DNA of 64,000 bases from Acanthosoma haemorrhoidale (GCA_930367205.1 OV884013.1:121559827-121623826), one strand, 5' to 3'. Counted from the first letter of the stretch, positions 45,261 to 57,073 are shown. Numbers and translations are program-made. Notes: generated by a model from the sequence alone, not told the origin.

Positions 45261-46490
45261 GCAGTATAGTACATAACTTGCAATATTATGTATTATCAAA
45301 TATTATGTAATATACCGCATGCATCATTTACAATTTGTCTACAGTTTGAGATAATATCTTTGCTCTATCGGTCTCACCATCGTCTGAATAATCGTTATTT
45401 CAAATAAACCCTTTCTCAATGCTACCATGGTAACATGGGTGGTATCTGCAAATATGACAGACGTTTTCCCCTGTCATAGATCTCAGTAACAATGTTAAAC
45501 TTATTTGACCTTTGAATTGACAAATAGCCGCCGTACGTCATCCCCTCCCCCGTATACAGGGCTTGTATTGAGCCTCGCCTCTGACGCGAGTGAAATATTA
45601 AACGTCATTGTCGACATCGGTGTCGAAGTTATCCGGGGCAATAATATCGGTTATTTAGTCCTTTTTGACACAAAACATACATGAAACTGTCAGACATGTT
45701 TTAAACATGGGTGACATTGCTGCTCTGTTCTAAAATTCCCCAAACAATCTACAATGAACTGTATAATACATAGCTTATTTATAACTCTATTCAAAACCAT
45801 AGGATATGCTCGTACAAGAGCTATTTTGTTCATCAATATCGATGGGAAGTCGTAGTAACATTTAATTTTTGTTCAACTCGTTTAAATTAATTGTATCTTT
45901 TTAAAATTATTTAGACGCAGGTAGAAATTGAAGAAAAAATATCGAGAAATGGGCCTGGTGTGGATTTATTGTATTGGCTCTCAAATCTAGATTTTCAATA
46001 TCTCTGAAGGTCACTACGAGTGAGTGTTATTAATATTTCAGCATGTTTAAATATTTAATGCTAGAATGATTTGCCTGGAGGAGCAGCGGGAAAGATACCT
46101 CGAGACCGCCTATGTGTCAATATTGTATCTATAAATACTTCACGAATATGAATGAATGAATGAGTATGAATGAGAGATCATTCATCACAATTATCCGCTG
46201 TCCTTTAGGGTGCATCAAAATAACCACTGAACTTTGATTAAAAGCTTAAATGCTAAGGAGTTAATGACCGAGGGTTTTCACGTTAATATATTAACCGAAT
46301 ATTCTAAAATATACGGTGATACTCAATTGAAGGTATGCAATTTATATTGTTGTTTTGTATGTTGTTTGTTTATTTTGTTTTTGTACTCTTCGCATAAATG
46401 AATTGCTTTTGTTTTGTTGCCCTATCGGAAGCCAGTCTACTTCTATTCATGAAAATGAAGTATATCTATTTTTATTTTTTTTTATTTTTT
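45261..46490. other. Unrecognised DNA with a faint J1 trace
   Basis: Around 46105-46210 the plus strand has ATGAATGAATG...GAGATCATTCATCACAATTA resembling a decayed J1 3' end. The rest is unrecognised. Confidence 0.35.
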
Positions 46491-47139
46491 ACAACAACTT
46501 TATTATGATAAAATTACAATCTGCCTTATTGGGCAATAAGTAATTGTGATAAATGATCTCATTCATACCATATTTACAATTTTCATTCACTCGCTCATTC
46601 ATGCAGTATTTACAAACAGCCCAGAGGCCTCCCAAATCCTCTGTCAGCCGAGTCACTGGATAAAAGCCAGCGGAGGCTGACCAAAAGCGCGAAAGCCACA
46701 GACGCTCAGGACATGATTGGAGAAACTGGCCATTGCCAGGACTCCCACTGTGACGTATTTATAGCAGGTCACGAGGCCACTGCTGTTTTAGTCTCCGAGG
46801 AGGATTATAGGGATGAGTGGTGCAGTGCAATGACTCTGCTAGAGCTAGGCGATTGGGGTGGTTGGATAGGTTACTATGGAATTTCATGAACTTGGAAGGG
46901 ATGAGTTCAAGAATGTAAGGTATATTAATATCGTTATGAAGGGTTTTGTTTTGCTGACGTAATAAGAGGCATTACTATTGTTCTCAGGACTTTTATTTGA
47001 AAGCATTGGACACGCTTGATGTTCAACTTTTTTGCTGTCCCCCACAGCGCTATTCCGTATGTCCAGATTGGCTTAAGTATAACTTTGTAGATTAGTAATT
47101 TATTTTCTATTGAGAGATGGGATGTCCTTCGAAATAGTC
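46491..47139 (-). mobile_element. J1 LINE 3' portion
   Basis: Minus-strand J1 with a complete 3' end (hairpin CTGCCTTATTGGGCAA near 46519-46534) through the 3' UTR and C-terminal coding block, truncated at 5' at GATGTCCTTCGAAATAGTC. A gap in the UTR removes the TTCGCATGCGAGG part. Coding is interrupted. Confidence 0.8.
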
Positions 47140-48230
47140 GAAATATATCTAGTGATTTGAACCCAGAAACTTCATATCATAAAATAGTTGGGATAAACAT
47201 TATATTGTTGTTTATAGACATATAGTTTACATCCTTATTACCTTATATCAGTATCTAGTTTCTATTTCTTCAAACTGAAAGTTACTTCTTTAAAAATCCA
47301 TTAAACCCTTCGGCCTAGCATTATTTTTTCCAAGAACTTGCAAAAAACCAAGCGATCTCAAGCCAACTTTCACGCTGTTTTAGATGGTTCTTCAGAGTTC
47401 TGTTCTAATGAGGATTTACAGTGTGATCGTTCATGTATTGCATAAAAACCTCCGAATGAAGGCTTGTCAAAGGCGATGTCGTGCAGACCTCGTGCTTGTC
47501 GAAGGGGAAATGGTCACTCCAAACGGCCGATTCTCAACCCCCTGGAGTCCACTCTCCATCCAGACCCTAATCCCAGACACTTCAGGACCGCCGAAGCGTG
47601 GGTAGCTCTCTTATTATTTCTACAATTTAAACTCTCCGAGCGTGGGTTCGATCTGATTAACATCCGTGGGAGGAGGTCCCCTTCATTCATTTTAAAAATG
47701 AGATCATTACTCTGCTTCGTCGGATCAAAAAAGGAAACGCTGACGGAGGATATATTGAGGTCCTGGAGAATTACGGCTGGTCTTGACTAATAAAATACAA
47801 TACTACAAACTAGATCATTAGGAGCCTTCACAATATCTCAATCCCGGCTATGATTTACTTTTCCCTAGGGACTGCTACCCCATATAAGCGTGATAGAATT
47901 TTAAATGATTTCGAACCTATCGGAATTCAAATTATGTAAAAAAAATTTATTTGTATCATTTATAGTTAAATTTATAGTTTATTTTGGATAGCTGAAGTAA
48001 TCATAGTTTACAAACCATCATATCATTAATGAGTGCTACGAGACCTTGATGATAAGACAATATTTTTTAATAATTGCATACTAATCAGTAATTCATTATT
48101 ATTGATAGGCCCTTCTGATTGGAAAAGGAATGATGAAGAAGGGATGGCATACCGTAAGCTTTTTTGTACTGAGGTATAATATTTTAATATGATTTAAATT
48201 CAAATCAATTTATTTACATAATGTAAATAA
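47140..48230. other. Unrecognised DNA
   Basis: Frames at 47384-47605 and 47464-47790 (73 and 108 codons, overlapping) are unrecognised. Confidence 0.4.
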
Positions 48231-48513
48231 CTTCTTTATTGTGCTCAAATTACAATCTGCCTTATTAGGCAATAAGTAATTGAGATAAATGTTCTCATTC
48301 ATACCATATTTACAATTTATCATTCACTCGCTCATTCATACAGTATTTACAAACACCCCAGAGCCCCCCAAATCCACATGGCTGTCACCTCCCTCGCATG
48401 CGAAGGAGGAAGTGTCGTCTTGGGAACTCCCACTGTCACGCATTAATGGCAGGTCACGAGACCACTGCCGCTTTAGTCTCCGAGGAGGATTATAGATATG
48501 AGTGGTGCAGTTC
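48231..48513 (-). mobile_element. J1 LINE 3' fragment
   Basis: Complete 3' end with hairpin CTGCCTTATTAGGCAA near 48256-48271. Truncated at 5' at GAGTGGTGCAG. Inner UTR shortened. Confidence 0.78.
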
Positions 48514-49400
48514 CATAAAAAAATAATCTTATGCTGATATGGAATGTTTTTATTGCTGTACATACATATTAATTGTAATCTAGAAAAAAATATAAATAAA
48601 TAAAACCAAATGAAAAAATTAATGGCAGAGTAATTTTTAACACCTTCATGAATGGAGTTTTTTTTATATATTAATTGCTTTGATTTTATTATTATTTTGT
48701 TTTGTAGAAAAGACGATTTTAAATTGAACAAGATAATTTCTACTTCCTTTATTATTCATCAATGCTAATATTTCATAAATATAATTTAGTTCATAATTAA
48801 TTTATAAAATGTAGGTCCGTAAACAAATCCTTTAAATAATTTTCAACAAGTAAGATATTAAACTTTTAAATGATGTTCCACAATGTTTTTATTTTTCATA
48901 GATGGTTGTTGATAATTTTGAATGGGAAATAAATATTTTAAAAAATGACTGTTAACTAGTGTTCCTCAGGGGTATAATGATACTGACTGAAGCAAACTTT
49001 GAGCATTTTCAGTATTCCTTGTGGAGTAGTGGAGTTGACAGACAGGCCTATAGCCTAGAAGGTGGTTGTAAAGTTAAGCCCCGTCCTTGCGCTGCCACGA
49101 AGCCACGCTCTTTACGGAGGGGTGAATAGACAGGAGAAGATTGAGTTGGGCCTGGAGCGTGCTCCAGGTTTTGTTGTCCGCCGTAAAGTCCGCCCTTCCA
49201 GGAGATAGAGTTTGGTCACTTTTTAGATCTCAGTACCTTGGGATGTCTCGCGAGAGGGAATTTATGATCGATACGCCGAAAATGACTATTGAGAGCGTAG
49301 GATGGGATAAAGGAATCCAAAGGTAAAACGCAAAAAGTTGATCAATGACTTAGCCATTTTGTTTTAGTATAATTTAAATGTAGTTAGGTTTTTCCCCTTT
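48514..49400. other. Unrecognised DNA
   Basis: GC-richer patch at 49020-49330 without a recognised gene. Confidence 0.4.
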
Positions 49401-49401
49401 A

Positions 49402-49660
49402 AGTGCATAAGGGTGTATTATAAATATTTAAACTTAAATCAAAGTAGTCTTTACTTGATGTGAATACCTAAGTGAATTATTTTAAACATGTTGAATTGTC
49501 TTCATATCAACTTGTTGACAATGTTTTAATATATCTTGTATACATACATTCATGGCTTGTCTGTATGATAGGACCTGAACCCACTTAATGAAAAATTGAT
49601 TCCATTTTTGCATAAAAATCCAGACATAAATTTGATTATAAAAAAACTTTACTAAAGTTT
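49402..49660 (+). repeat. Left half of a duplicated segment (partner 54490-54700)
   Basis: AATATTTAAACTTAAAT, CTTTACTTGATGTGAA, GAATTATTTTAAA, CAATGTTTTAATATATCTTG and AAAATTGATTCCATTTTTGC all return in order at 54490-54680. The right half lies at about 50580-50665, beyond the J1 insertion. Confidence 0.65.
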
Positions 49661-49665
49661 GTAAA

Positions 49666-50578
49666 TTTAATAAAATTACAATCTGCCTCATTGGGGAATA
49701 AGTAATTGTGATAAATGATCTCATTCATACCATATTTACGATTGTTCATTCAATCGCTCATTCATACAGTATTTACAAACAGCCCAGAGACCTCCGTCAC
49801 TCGCGTCACCGGAGAAGAGCCAGTGGAGGCTGACGAAGAGCGCGAGAGCGACATACACTCAGGACATGATTAGAGAAACTGGTCATATCCCACTGTCACG
49901 CATTTATATCAGGTCACGAGGCCACTGCCGTTTTAGTCTCCGAGGAGGATTATAGGGATGAGTGGTGCAGTGCAATGACTCTGCTAGGGGATTAGGATGG
50001 TTGGATAGGTTACTATGGAATTTCATGTACTTGGAAGAGATGAGTTCAAAATGTAGGGTATATTAAGATCGTTACGAGGGGTTTTGTTGGTGGCGTACTA
50101 AGGGACATTTACTATTGTTCTCAGGACTTTTGATTGAAAGGATTGGATGCGCTTGATGTTCGAATTGCTGTCCCCCATAGCTCTATTCCGTAAGTCCAGA
50201 TTGGCTTAGGTATAACTTTGTAAATTAGTAACTTGTTTTCTATTGAGAAACTCTCGCGCTCTTCTTCAGCCTCCACTTGCTCGTATCCGGTGACGTGGCT
50301 GGTGGGGGACTTCCCAAGACTCCGCTTCCTTTTTCGCTTGCGAGGGAGTCAACAACCGTGTGGACTTGGGGGGCCCCTGGGCTGTTTGTAAATGTTTGTA
50401 ATTATTGTATGAATGTGCGAGCGAATGATAAATTGTAAATATGGTATGAATGAAAACACTTATCTCAATTATTTATTGCCTATAAAGTAAAGGCAGATTG
50501 TAATTTCATCATAATAATGTTGTTAAATACTCTATTGAGAAATGGGATGTCCTTTAAAGTAGTCTGTACAGTTGTCTT
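49666..50578 (-). mobile_element. J1 LINE copy split by a second J1
   Basis: Minus-strand J1 from its 3' end (decayed hairpin near 49683) to the RT-proximal block TGTACAGTTGTC. It is interrupted at TCTATTGAGAAA by the opposite-oriented J1 at 50251-50530, and the host copy resumes at TGGGATGTCCTTTAAAG (50543). Confidence 0.83.
50251..50530 (+). mobile_element. J1 nested inside J1, 12-bp target duplication
   Basis: Plus-strand J1 3' UTR fragment starting CTCTCGCGCTCTTCTTC and ending AATAATGTTGTTAAATAC. TCTATTGAGAAA occurs at both 50239-50250 and 50531-50542, but once in other J1 copies (as CTATTGAGAGATGGG). This is a clear later insertion, 5' truncated within the UTR. Confidence 0.9.
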
Positions 50579-51526
50579 TCCAATCCAAGCTACAAGTTTT
50601 TTTTTACGATTGTATTTACATAATTCACTAATCCATTCATATAATATTTCATGTAGCCAGGATGAGGTGCAGGAATGTAAAGAAAAAACTGTTTAAGTGT
50701 AATTTAAATGTATTAGTTTTGTTTTTGTTGTTTGCAGGCTAACATTTGTCCGTGCCAAGTTTTTAACTTTTTTTTTTTTTAAGAGCTATAATTTTACAAA
50801 ATAAAGGGCGTAAAAGTTAAGAAATAATATAGTCATGTTTATCCAAAGGTAGTATAAAATGAAATCTAAATGCAAATACTGCTGCTTAGGTGGTACAGGC
50901 AGAGCAGCCGGCCGGTCTCGCTACTACCCTATTACCAAACATCTGGCTTAGTACGGAGTCTAGCGGGAGCGTATGTTTTTGCAATGTGTGTTTGAGCGAG
51001 CTGGTAATTGTGTACAGTGTGTTCAGTCAACAATGGCTCTTCGAGATAATTTCCCCACTGCTGCTCATGATCGGACTCTAAGTATTTTACTTTTTAATTT
51101 GCCTAGAGTATGTTTGCCTTTTAAGGCGGTACCTACTTCATATTATTGTTTGTTTTTCGATAAAGTCTTGGAGTTGAATAGAAAGTTCAACGAGTCCATC
51201 TCTTTTTATTTTGATTTCCTCTTTTGCTCAATTATCCTTACTAAGCAGCAGAAATGATTTGTTTTTTTATTATTAAATTTATCGTTATATTCTTTTACAT
51301 CCTTAATTAAATAGGTAGTCAAGAAGAACGAACAATACAACAAGGCTTCGTTTTTGTTTACTTTTCATAACCCCTAGGGAAATATTATTTAATTAAGAAC
51401 AGGTACAATAGAAAGAGGGAATTTCTCATTAAACTGCAGCAGAGCTGTGAAGTCTGGTTGGGACTTGCATCAAACAATGGTTGGAAGTTAAAATGGCTCT
51501 GGTTTCTCCTTAGCATATCTGGTATA
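50579..51526. other. Right half of duplicated segment, then unrecognised DNA
   Basis: About 50580-50665 matches 54740-54840 (CAAGCTAC...TTTTTTTTTACG, GATTGTATTTACAT.ATTCA, TATAGCCAG-like end). Frames at 50890-51257 are overlapping and unrecognised. Confidence 0.45.
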
Positions 51527-52145
51527 TAGGGAGTCCCAGAATTAACGCAAGATTTGATTTAAATAGCAAACACAGTTTTTTGTATTTTTGTTGTTATTTT
51601 TTTATTGAATTATAAAGTAAATAGGATAGGGTAATTTATGGAACAACACATCGGGCAAATGGCCTCCACGACTTTGGTGGCACATGCGCACACTTTTGTC
51701 GAAATTTTGCATGACCATTTGGCATGAATGTGGTTGAATTTCCTCTTTTGATGCACGGGTGGATGTGGGCTTGTAGTCATACACCTTCGACTTCAAATAA
51801 CCCCATAAAAAGAAATCTAAAGGTGTTAAATCACACGATCTAGAGGGCCAATTCTGATCACCGAAACGCGAGAGTACACGACCTGGAAATGTCTCATGCA
51901 GTATTTGAATTGTTGTATGGGCTGTATGGCATGTGGCACCATCTTGTTGAAACCACATATTGGCCACATCAATATGTTTTTGAGATAATGTTCAACAATA
52001 AAGACACGTTGTTCTATCGCTTAACGCTCCATTTTTACTAACCCTAAACTGTCAGCTATCAAATTGTTTTTTTTTTAGGGTTACCAGCAATTTTCTGCAC
52101 TAATGGTGGCAAATTCAAATCTTGCGTTAATTCCTGGACACCCTA
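51527..52145 (-). mobile_element. Internally deleted mariner-like element
   Basis: Inverted ends: left TAGGGAGTCCCAGAATTAACG, right (reverse-complemented) TAGGGTGTCCAGGAATTAACG, inside TATA on both sides. About 620 bp. The transposase start lies near 52030 and is joined by a deletion directly to the second-Asp region (see next entry). Confidence 0.82.
51602..52032 (-). pseudogene. Deleted mariner-like transposase (start joined to D2-D3 region)
   Basis: From about 52032 the sense strand reads MER-stop-AIEQRVFIVEHYLKN, a normal beginning for this superfamily. After a deletion (and frame change) it continues NMWFQQDGATCHTAHTT, ILHETFPGRVLSRFGD and SRSCDLTPLDFFLWGYLKSK to a stop at 51602. The two visible catalytic Asp residues (QQD and SCD) are separated by 36 residues by my count. 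The helix-turn-helix and the first Asp (SDEAHF) are missing. Together with 14800-15907 and 18367-18666, the three copies cover all three motifs, no copy having all. Confidence 0.82.
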
Positions 52146-52770
52146 TATAAGAGCTTTATATAGATAAGAATGCAGGATGATACAACGCCTGTGGAGTATA
52201 GGTTTATGTGATGACGAGTGGATGAAGCTGCTACTTCACTGCTAAAGGGGACAAGATTATTGTTGGTCCAGCAAACGCCATCTTTGTTACTTACCCCATT
52301 TCCCACAGACCCCCTCCATTCAAGGGAATTCTCAAAGACTGTCTTATCAAAGACTGCCTTACCAAAGACTGTCTTATCAAAGCAATGTGCTTCCTTCGCT
52401 ATTGTCCTTGTTGACTGATGTTAATGGTGTGTACTTTTGATGCCTGTTAAGTATTACCAGATCGCCATATCCGGCTCCAGTACAGCTCGGAAGTAAATGA
52501 TAGAAGAATCAATAAACACAAACGGCCGGATCTGAGAAGACCCAATTGCGAGATGTTGATCCTTCCCGCCTTTGTTTATGTTTAATTACCCGGGAGTTCC
52601 CTCAGTTCCCTCAGGACCAACACAGCTAATAAAAGGATATCCCAAATAATTACGCTCTTTTTTCTTTTTTTTTCTTTGTTTTTCTGTTCATTTGTTTTTT
52701 TGTAAGCCGCTCCTCCTTCTTCCCACCCCTCCCGTGATTTTAATTAAACTTCCTCCCTTTCCTGTGTCTC

Positions 52771-52773
<3 letters not shown>
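52146..52773. other. Unrecognised DNA with a 15-bp minisatellite
   Basis: Bases 52332-52382 hold about 3.3 copies of a 15-bp unit (TCAAAGACTGTCTTA with small changes). A 66-codon frame crosses it, reading SKTVLSKTALPKTVLSK. No family recognised. Confidence 0.5.

Positions 52774-52860
<87 letters not shown>
52774..52860 (+). repeat. (CT)n microsatellite
   Basis: An uninterrupted run of about 43 CT units following TCTCTCA. Confidence 0.97.
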
Positions 52861-52863
<3 letters not shown>

Positions 52864-53255
52864 CTCAGCCGGGCAGTTCCGTTTTCTGAAATTACGAATG
52901 ACCAATTGTTGAATTATTTTCCTGATTCGACTTCATACAAAAGATTAATCGATTAAAATAGAATATTTTTCACTTATTTATTCAACATATTACAACTCCA
53001 TACTCAAGTAAAACGGAAATTCATGGTTTTTTCATAAATTATTATAGCAATTGAATTGTTATTGAAGAATTTATTAAGCATGTACAATTCACATTCATAC
53101 AATATATGCATAAATAAATATTCTGTCATAGAGCCCCCCTCCCTCTAAGCAGATGAAAGAGCTAGGTTATATTTACGTGTAGACATATAATGATGGGATG
53201 AATAGTTGAGTATTTAAAATAAATAAAGGAAATAGATCATTACTAAAAATTACAG
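52861..53255. other. Unrecognised AT-rich DNA
   Basis: Nothing recognised. Confidence 0.4.
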
Positions 53256-53268
53256 TGAATAGTAATTC

Positions 53269-53454
53269 AGGACATGATTGGAGAAACTGGCCATTGCCAG
53301 GACTCCCACTGTCACTTATTCATAGCAGGTCACGAGGCCACGGCCGTTTAAGTCTCCGAGGAGGATTATAGGGATGAGTGTTGCAGTGCAATGACTGTGC
53401 TAGGGAATTAGGGTGGTTGGATAGGTTACCATGGAATTTAATGAACTTGGAAGG
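53269..53454 (-). mobile_element. J1 internal fragment with 13-bp target duplication
   Basis: Bounded by GAATAGTAATTCA at 53256-53268 and 53455-53467. The insert covers only the J1 ORF end and the first part of the 3' UTR (to GACATGATTGGAG on the plus strand). Both the 5' part and the true 3' end, including hairpin and AATAAAGTTGTT, are missing. The flanking frame 53378-53668 is not a gene. Confidence 0.82.
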
Positions 53455-53467
53455 GAATAGTAATTCA

Positions 53468-54489
53468 AAAGAAAATTCTAATCAATGCCGTACAAAAAAA
53501 AAACTGGATCGGCATTGTTTTTCACACATAAAATATTGTGACAAAGGACAAAAAAGCGCTTTTTTTCTGATTGATTGCATTAACCTACTACCCAATGACT
53601 TGGAAATAAATCTAAACATGGTTATAATATATTTTTTTGTTAACAAAACACTTTTTTTTAGGAATTAAAAACTTTAGTAAGGATATAACACCCTTATTAG
53701 TTGTAAATATTTATTCATTCTGCAACACATTACGGCAGCAGACATTAGCTACCGTGACGATTATTGTAATAATTACCATTTCTTGACTATTATATCTTCG
53801 TGGTACCTCACTATTTATTATTGTGATTCATAAATAAATATATTGAAGAATTTGTCAATTTAAAATGTGCTCTTACAACCATTTTAAAACTTCGCAACAG
53901 CGCACAATTGGCGAAATAACGTTTCTTCTTACTAAGCAATTGAGTAGGCCCACGATAAAAACTCATATAGTCGGTTAGGTTTATTTTGATGTAAAACCAT
54001 TAGGTCATCAACGCCACTCTATCGTGATTCATTCTAATCTGGACAGTCCACCCCTGCGATCCTGAGGCAGCATTGGTACCAGAGCAGAATCAAGAACTCG
54101 GGTAGTTGATCCCAAGTATATAGGACGTTTATTATCTTTAATTTCGTTTGATTCTTGTTATGATATAAAATAAATCTTAACCCCACTTATCCATACAATT
54201 ATAAAGTAATTATACCATTTTAAAAAATATGAAACCCCAAACGAAAAAAACATTTCAACGAGGTCCTAAGCCCTACTTAAGCAGGGTTTTTTTAATCCTC
54301 CTGCGAAATTATAGGAGGGAGGAGCTTCTCTTGTTGATGATTTTCCTGAGTTCAATTTTATCTTGGAAAACGGGATGTTATTTCGTGGAAACTCCATGGA
54401 GTACATTCAGAACTCCCGTCCTTGATTTTATATTTAAAATGGTATCAACTTCTGGAAATCGCGTTCTTCTCATTCTATCTTTAAGCACA
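53468..54489. other. Unrecognised DNA
   Basis: A 104-codon plus frame at 54229-54543 overlaps the duplicated segment at its end and is not recognised. Confidence 0.4.
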
Positions 54490-54850
54490 TTAGGAATATT
54501 TAAACTTAAATTAAAGTACTCTTTACTTGATGTGAAAGTCTAGGTTAATTATTTTAAATATGATAATTTTTCCTTATATCTATTTGTTAACAATGTTTCA
54601 ACATATCTTGTTAACATACATGGTTTGTCTTAGGGCCACTTAATGTAAAATTGATTCCATTTTTGCTTAAAAATCCACAAATAAATACGATAAACACTTA
54701 CTTTTTTTATGCAATCACTCAATTCAAGCATTCTCAGGCTACTATGAACGAGTTTTTTTTTTTCTTTTGAATTCATATTAAATTCCTGATTGTATTTACA
54801 TCATTCAGTAATCCATGTATTATTTTTTATATAGCCAGTAATTGCACAGA
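54490..54850 (+). repeat. Uninterrupted partner of the 49.4/50.6 kb segment
   Basis: Same orientation as 49402-49660 plus 50580-50665, about 5 kb away, moderately diverged. There is no J1 at the point where the first copy carries 0.9 kb of J1, so this is the empty allele by paralogy. Confidence 0.65.
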
Positions 54851-55009
54851 GTGACATTTACTCAGGTTTTCTAGTATTAAGATTAATGAAAAAAAACCTA
54901 CTTAGTCACAAATGAAGTTACATGAAATATTGTAATCTATTGCGTTAATTACAATGTATAATCAGTAGTAAAAAGAAAGAGAAAAACTTACTCAAATAAA
55001 AAAGTTTTT

Positions 55010-55545
55010 TCCCTAAACCCCTTATTATTAATTTATTATACAATATGTGAAAACAGTATGAACAAAGAATTAACAGTTTTCTCCTCTTTCTGCGATGCGC
55101 TGATGCATTCGAAGGAGGCTGGGTTACATAACAATATCAGATTGAAGTTAAAAATTCTATAACATATATACATTAATAGGTGATGGGGCTCACCTTCAAT
55201 TTACAAATTTTGAAAAACTTACAAACTAAATCCTAAAACTAGAAGCTAAGACTAAAGCGTTCCTGCCGCGACAGCGTCCTGCCATCGATGGGGGAACGGA
55301 GCGGGGGTTATCGTGTTAAACACCGGGTTTGTTAAGTATTGTCTACGTTGAATGAATTCATCCACCGTAGGCAGATCAAAGATCTCGTGAAGCTCACTGT
55401 TGCTCCGCTGCTCGAATGAAGTAGCTCTGACCACTTTCATCAGTATACCGTTTTGGAATTGTTGGAGTCGCCGAGCTGTCATATACATCAGATGACTATA
55501 AAGCGGTGCACCATACAGCAGAGCAGGCCTGAGTACACTAAAAAA
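55010..55545 (-). mobile_element. J2b LINE fragment: ORF end and 3' UTR
   Basis: Minus strand: coding from about 55545 (GTACTCAGGCCTGCTCTGC region, LRPALLYGAPLYS) to 55252, then a 3' UTR with hairpin GGTGATGGGGCTCACC at 55179-55194 (plus-strand view), and an A-rich end near 55010. Best preserved J2 C terminus of the window. Confidence 0.82.
55252..55540 (-). pseudogene. J2 ORF C-terminal region
   Basis: Reads (R)PALLYGAPLYSHL then MYMTARRLQQFQNGILMKVV, RATSFEQRSNSELHEIFDLP, VDEFIQRRQ, and ends TPAPFPHRWQDAVAAGTL. The layout ..LLYGaplY...A...LQ.fQN..LR...A...N..lH.dl..p.v.e.i follows the C-terminal thumb/connection part of jockey-clade ORF2 proteins. A few residues between QRRQ and YLTNP (FFDSL in sister copies) are deleted in frame. 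The RT catalytic core is absent. Confidence 0.78.
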
Positions 55546-56215
55546 AACATTTTAATCTAACCATAACATGTGTGTGTTCTTTTGTAAGAGATTCGTTTGA
55601 GAGAACTTCTACTGTAAAATAATTAAATATCCTTTTAATTAATGAGAATTGTGCGGAGCTGCAAGTGGCTGATAAACAGAATTATTCAAAAGATATCGCT
55701 ATAACAGGTTTAGTGGTTATGAACCATTAAGTAGTGGATGAACCATGAAGGAAGCAGGCGGTCCTGTCACTATGAAGCCACTGCCAGAAATCGTGTTAGT
55801 TCACTCAGTTAGCATTTTGGACCGAGTCCAGACAGACTAGAAGTGAGACTATTTACAAATACAGTCAGAAGAGATATATACAATCTTCGAGAGTTCTATT
55901 CAGGGCACTGACTAGCTCCTGCCTCTCAAACGAACGATTAGGCACTAGTTCTAGGTTGTCACTATTTCTCTCTCCCATTCCGACCACTTAGGCTAATGTG
56001 CGAAGACGTCCTGTTAGTTTTAATTTCATCTTGTTTCTCTTTTAAAATACTTAGAGGTTGTCGTCTTTTGAAATGTTTAGGATACCACTAGACGGTATGA
56101 ATAATTGCGTCTCAGGCCAAAACTTGTGTAATTTTTATTCAGAAAAAAAAAAAACATGTCTTTCGTGGCCTATATTGCAATAGAGCTTGACCTTTTTTGT
56201 TCGTATTTTTGTGAA
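55546..56215. other. Unrecognised DNA
   Basis: Nothing recognised. Confidence 0.4.
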
Positions 56216-57073
56216 TGTTTATCGCAGGTCACGAGGCCACTGCCGTTTCAGTCTCCGAGAAGGATTATAGGGATGAGTGGTGCAGTGCAATGACTATCCC
56301 CTATCCCAGGGTGGTTGGATAGGGAATTTTATGAACATTAAAGGTATGAGTTCGAGAATGTAGGGTATATTAAGATCGTTATGAAGGGTTTTGTTGCTGA
56401 CGTAATAAGGGGCATTTACTGTTGTTCTCAGAACTTTTGATTGAAAGGATTGAAAACGCTTGATGAATTTTTTGATGCCCCCCATAGCTGTATTCCGTAT
56501 GTCCAGATTGGCTTAAGTATAACTTTGTAGATTAGTAGTTTATTTTCTATTGAGAGATGGGATGTCCTTTGAAGTAGTCTGTACAGTTGTCTAAAGCGTC
56601 TGTTTAGTTCTTGTCTTTTTGGCTTCGTATATGGGCTCTAGGTCAGCCGTTTGTCGAGATGGAAGCCTAAGTACCGTACTAATTCGTAGGGTGAAGGTAA
56701 TGTGGGAACATTTTGCTTCATTAACTTTAATCCGCCATTGGTTGGTCCAATACTCGATTTCATCAAGGTGTTTTTGAAGGTTATGGGATGCTATGTCGGG
56801 GTCTGAATGGGATGACAAGACTGCAGTGTCATCTGCAAATGTGGCTAAGAAAGTATTGGGAGTAGAGGGGACATCAGCGGTGTGTAGGTTATAGAGGATG
56901 GGGCCCAGGACACTGCCCTGTGCTTTTATGGGATAGTAATTAGAATATTCTAAACCACGGCAGACTTGGAAGAAGTGGATTGAAAGGTAGGACTGTAGGA
57001 TTAGGAAAAGGGTCTGCGGTAAATATCCTCCGAGCTTGTAAAGCAAATCTGCGTGCCATACCCTGTCAAAATC
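56216..57073 (-). mobile_element. J1 LINE fragment: RT core and C terminus, 3' truncated
   Basis: Minus strand from DRVWHADLLYKLGGYLPQTL to the ORF end at the GGTCACGAGGCC block; the 3' UTR is absent, as in 21590-22468. It has RT motifs FFQVCRGLEYSNYYPIKA, QGSVLGPILYNLHTADV (with GVP lost to a small deletion) and FADDTAVLSSHSDPD, then NAPYYVSNKTLHNDLNIPY in the 56294-56485 frame. Frameshifts separate these. Confidence 0.82.

Noticed and set aside
47600..47670. GTGGGTTCGATCTGA as a tRNA T-arm
   Set aside because: No matching acceptor, D-arm or anticodon stem could be found around it.
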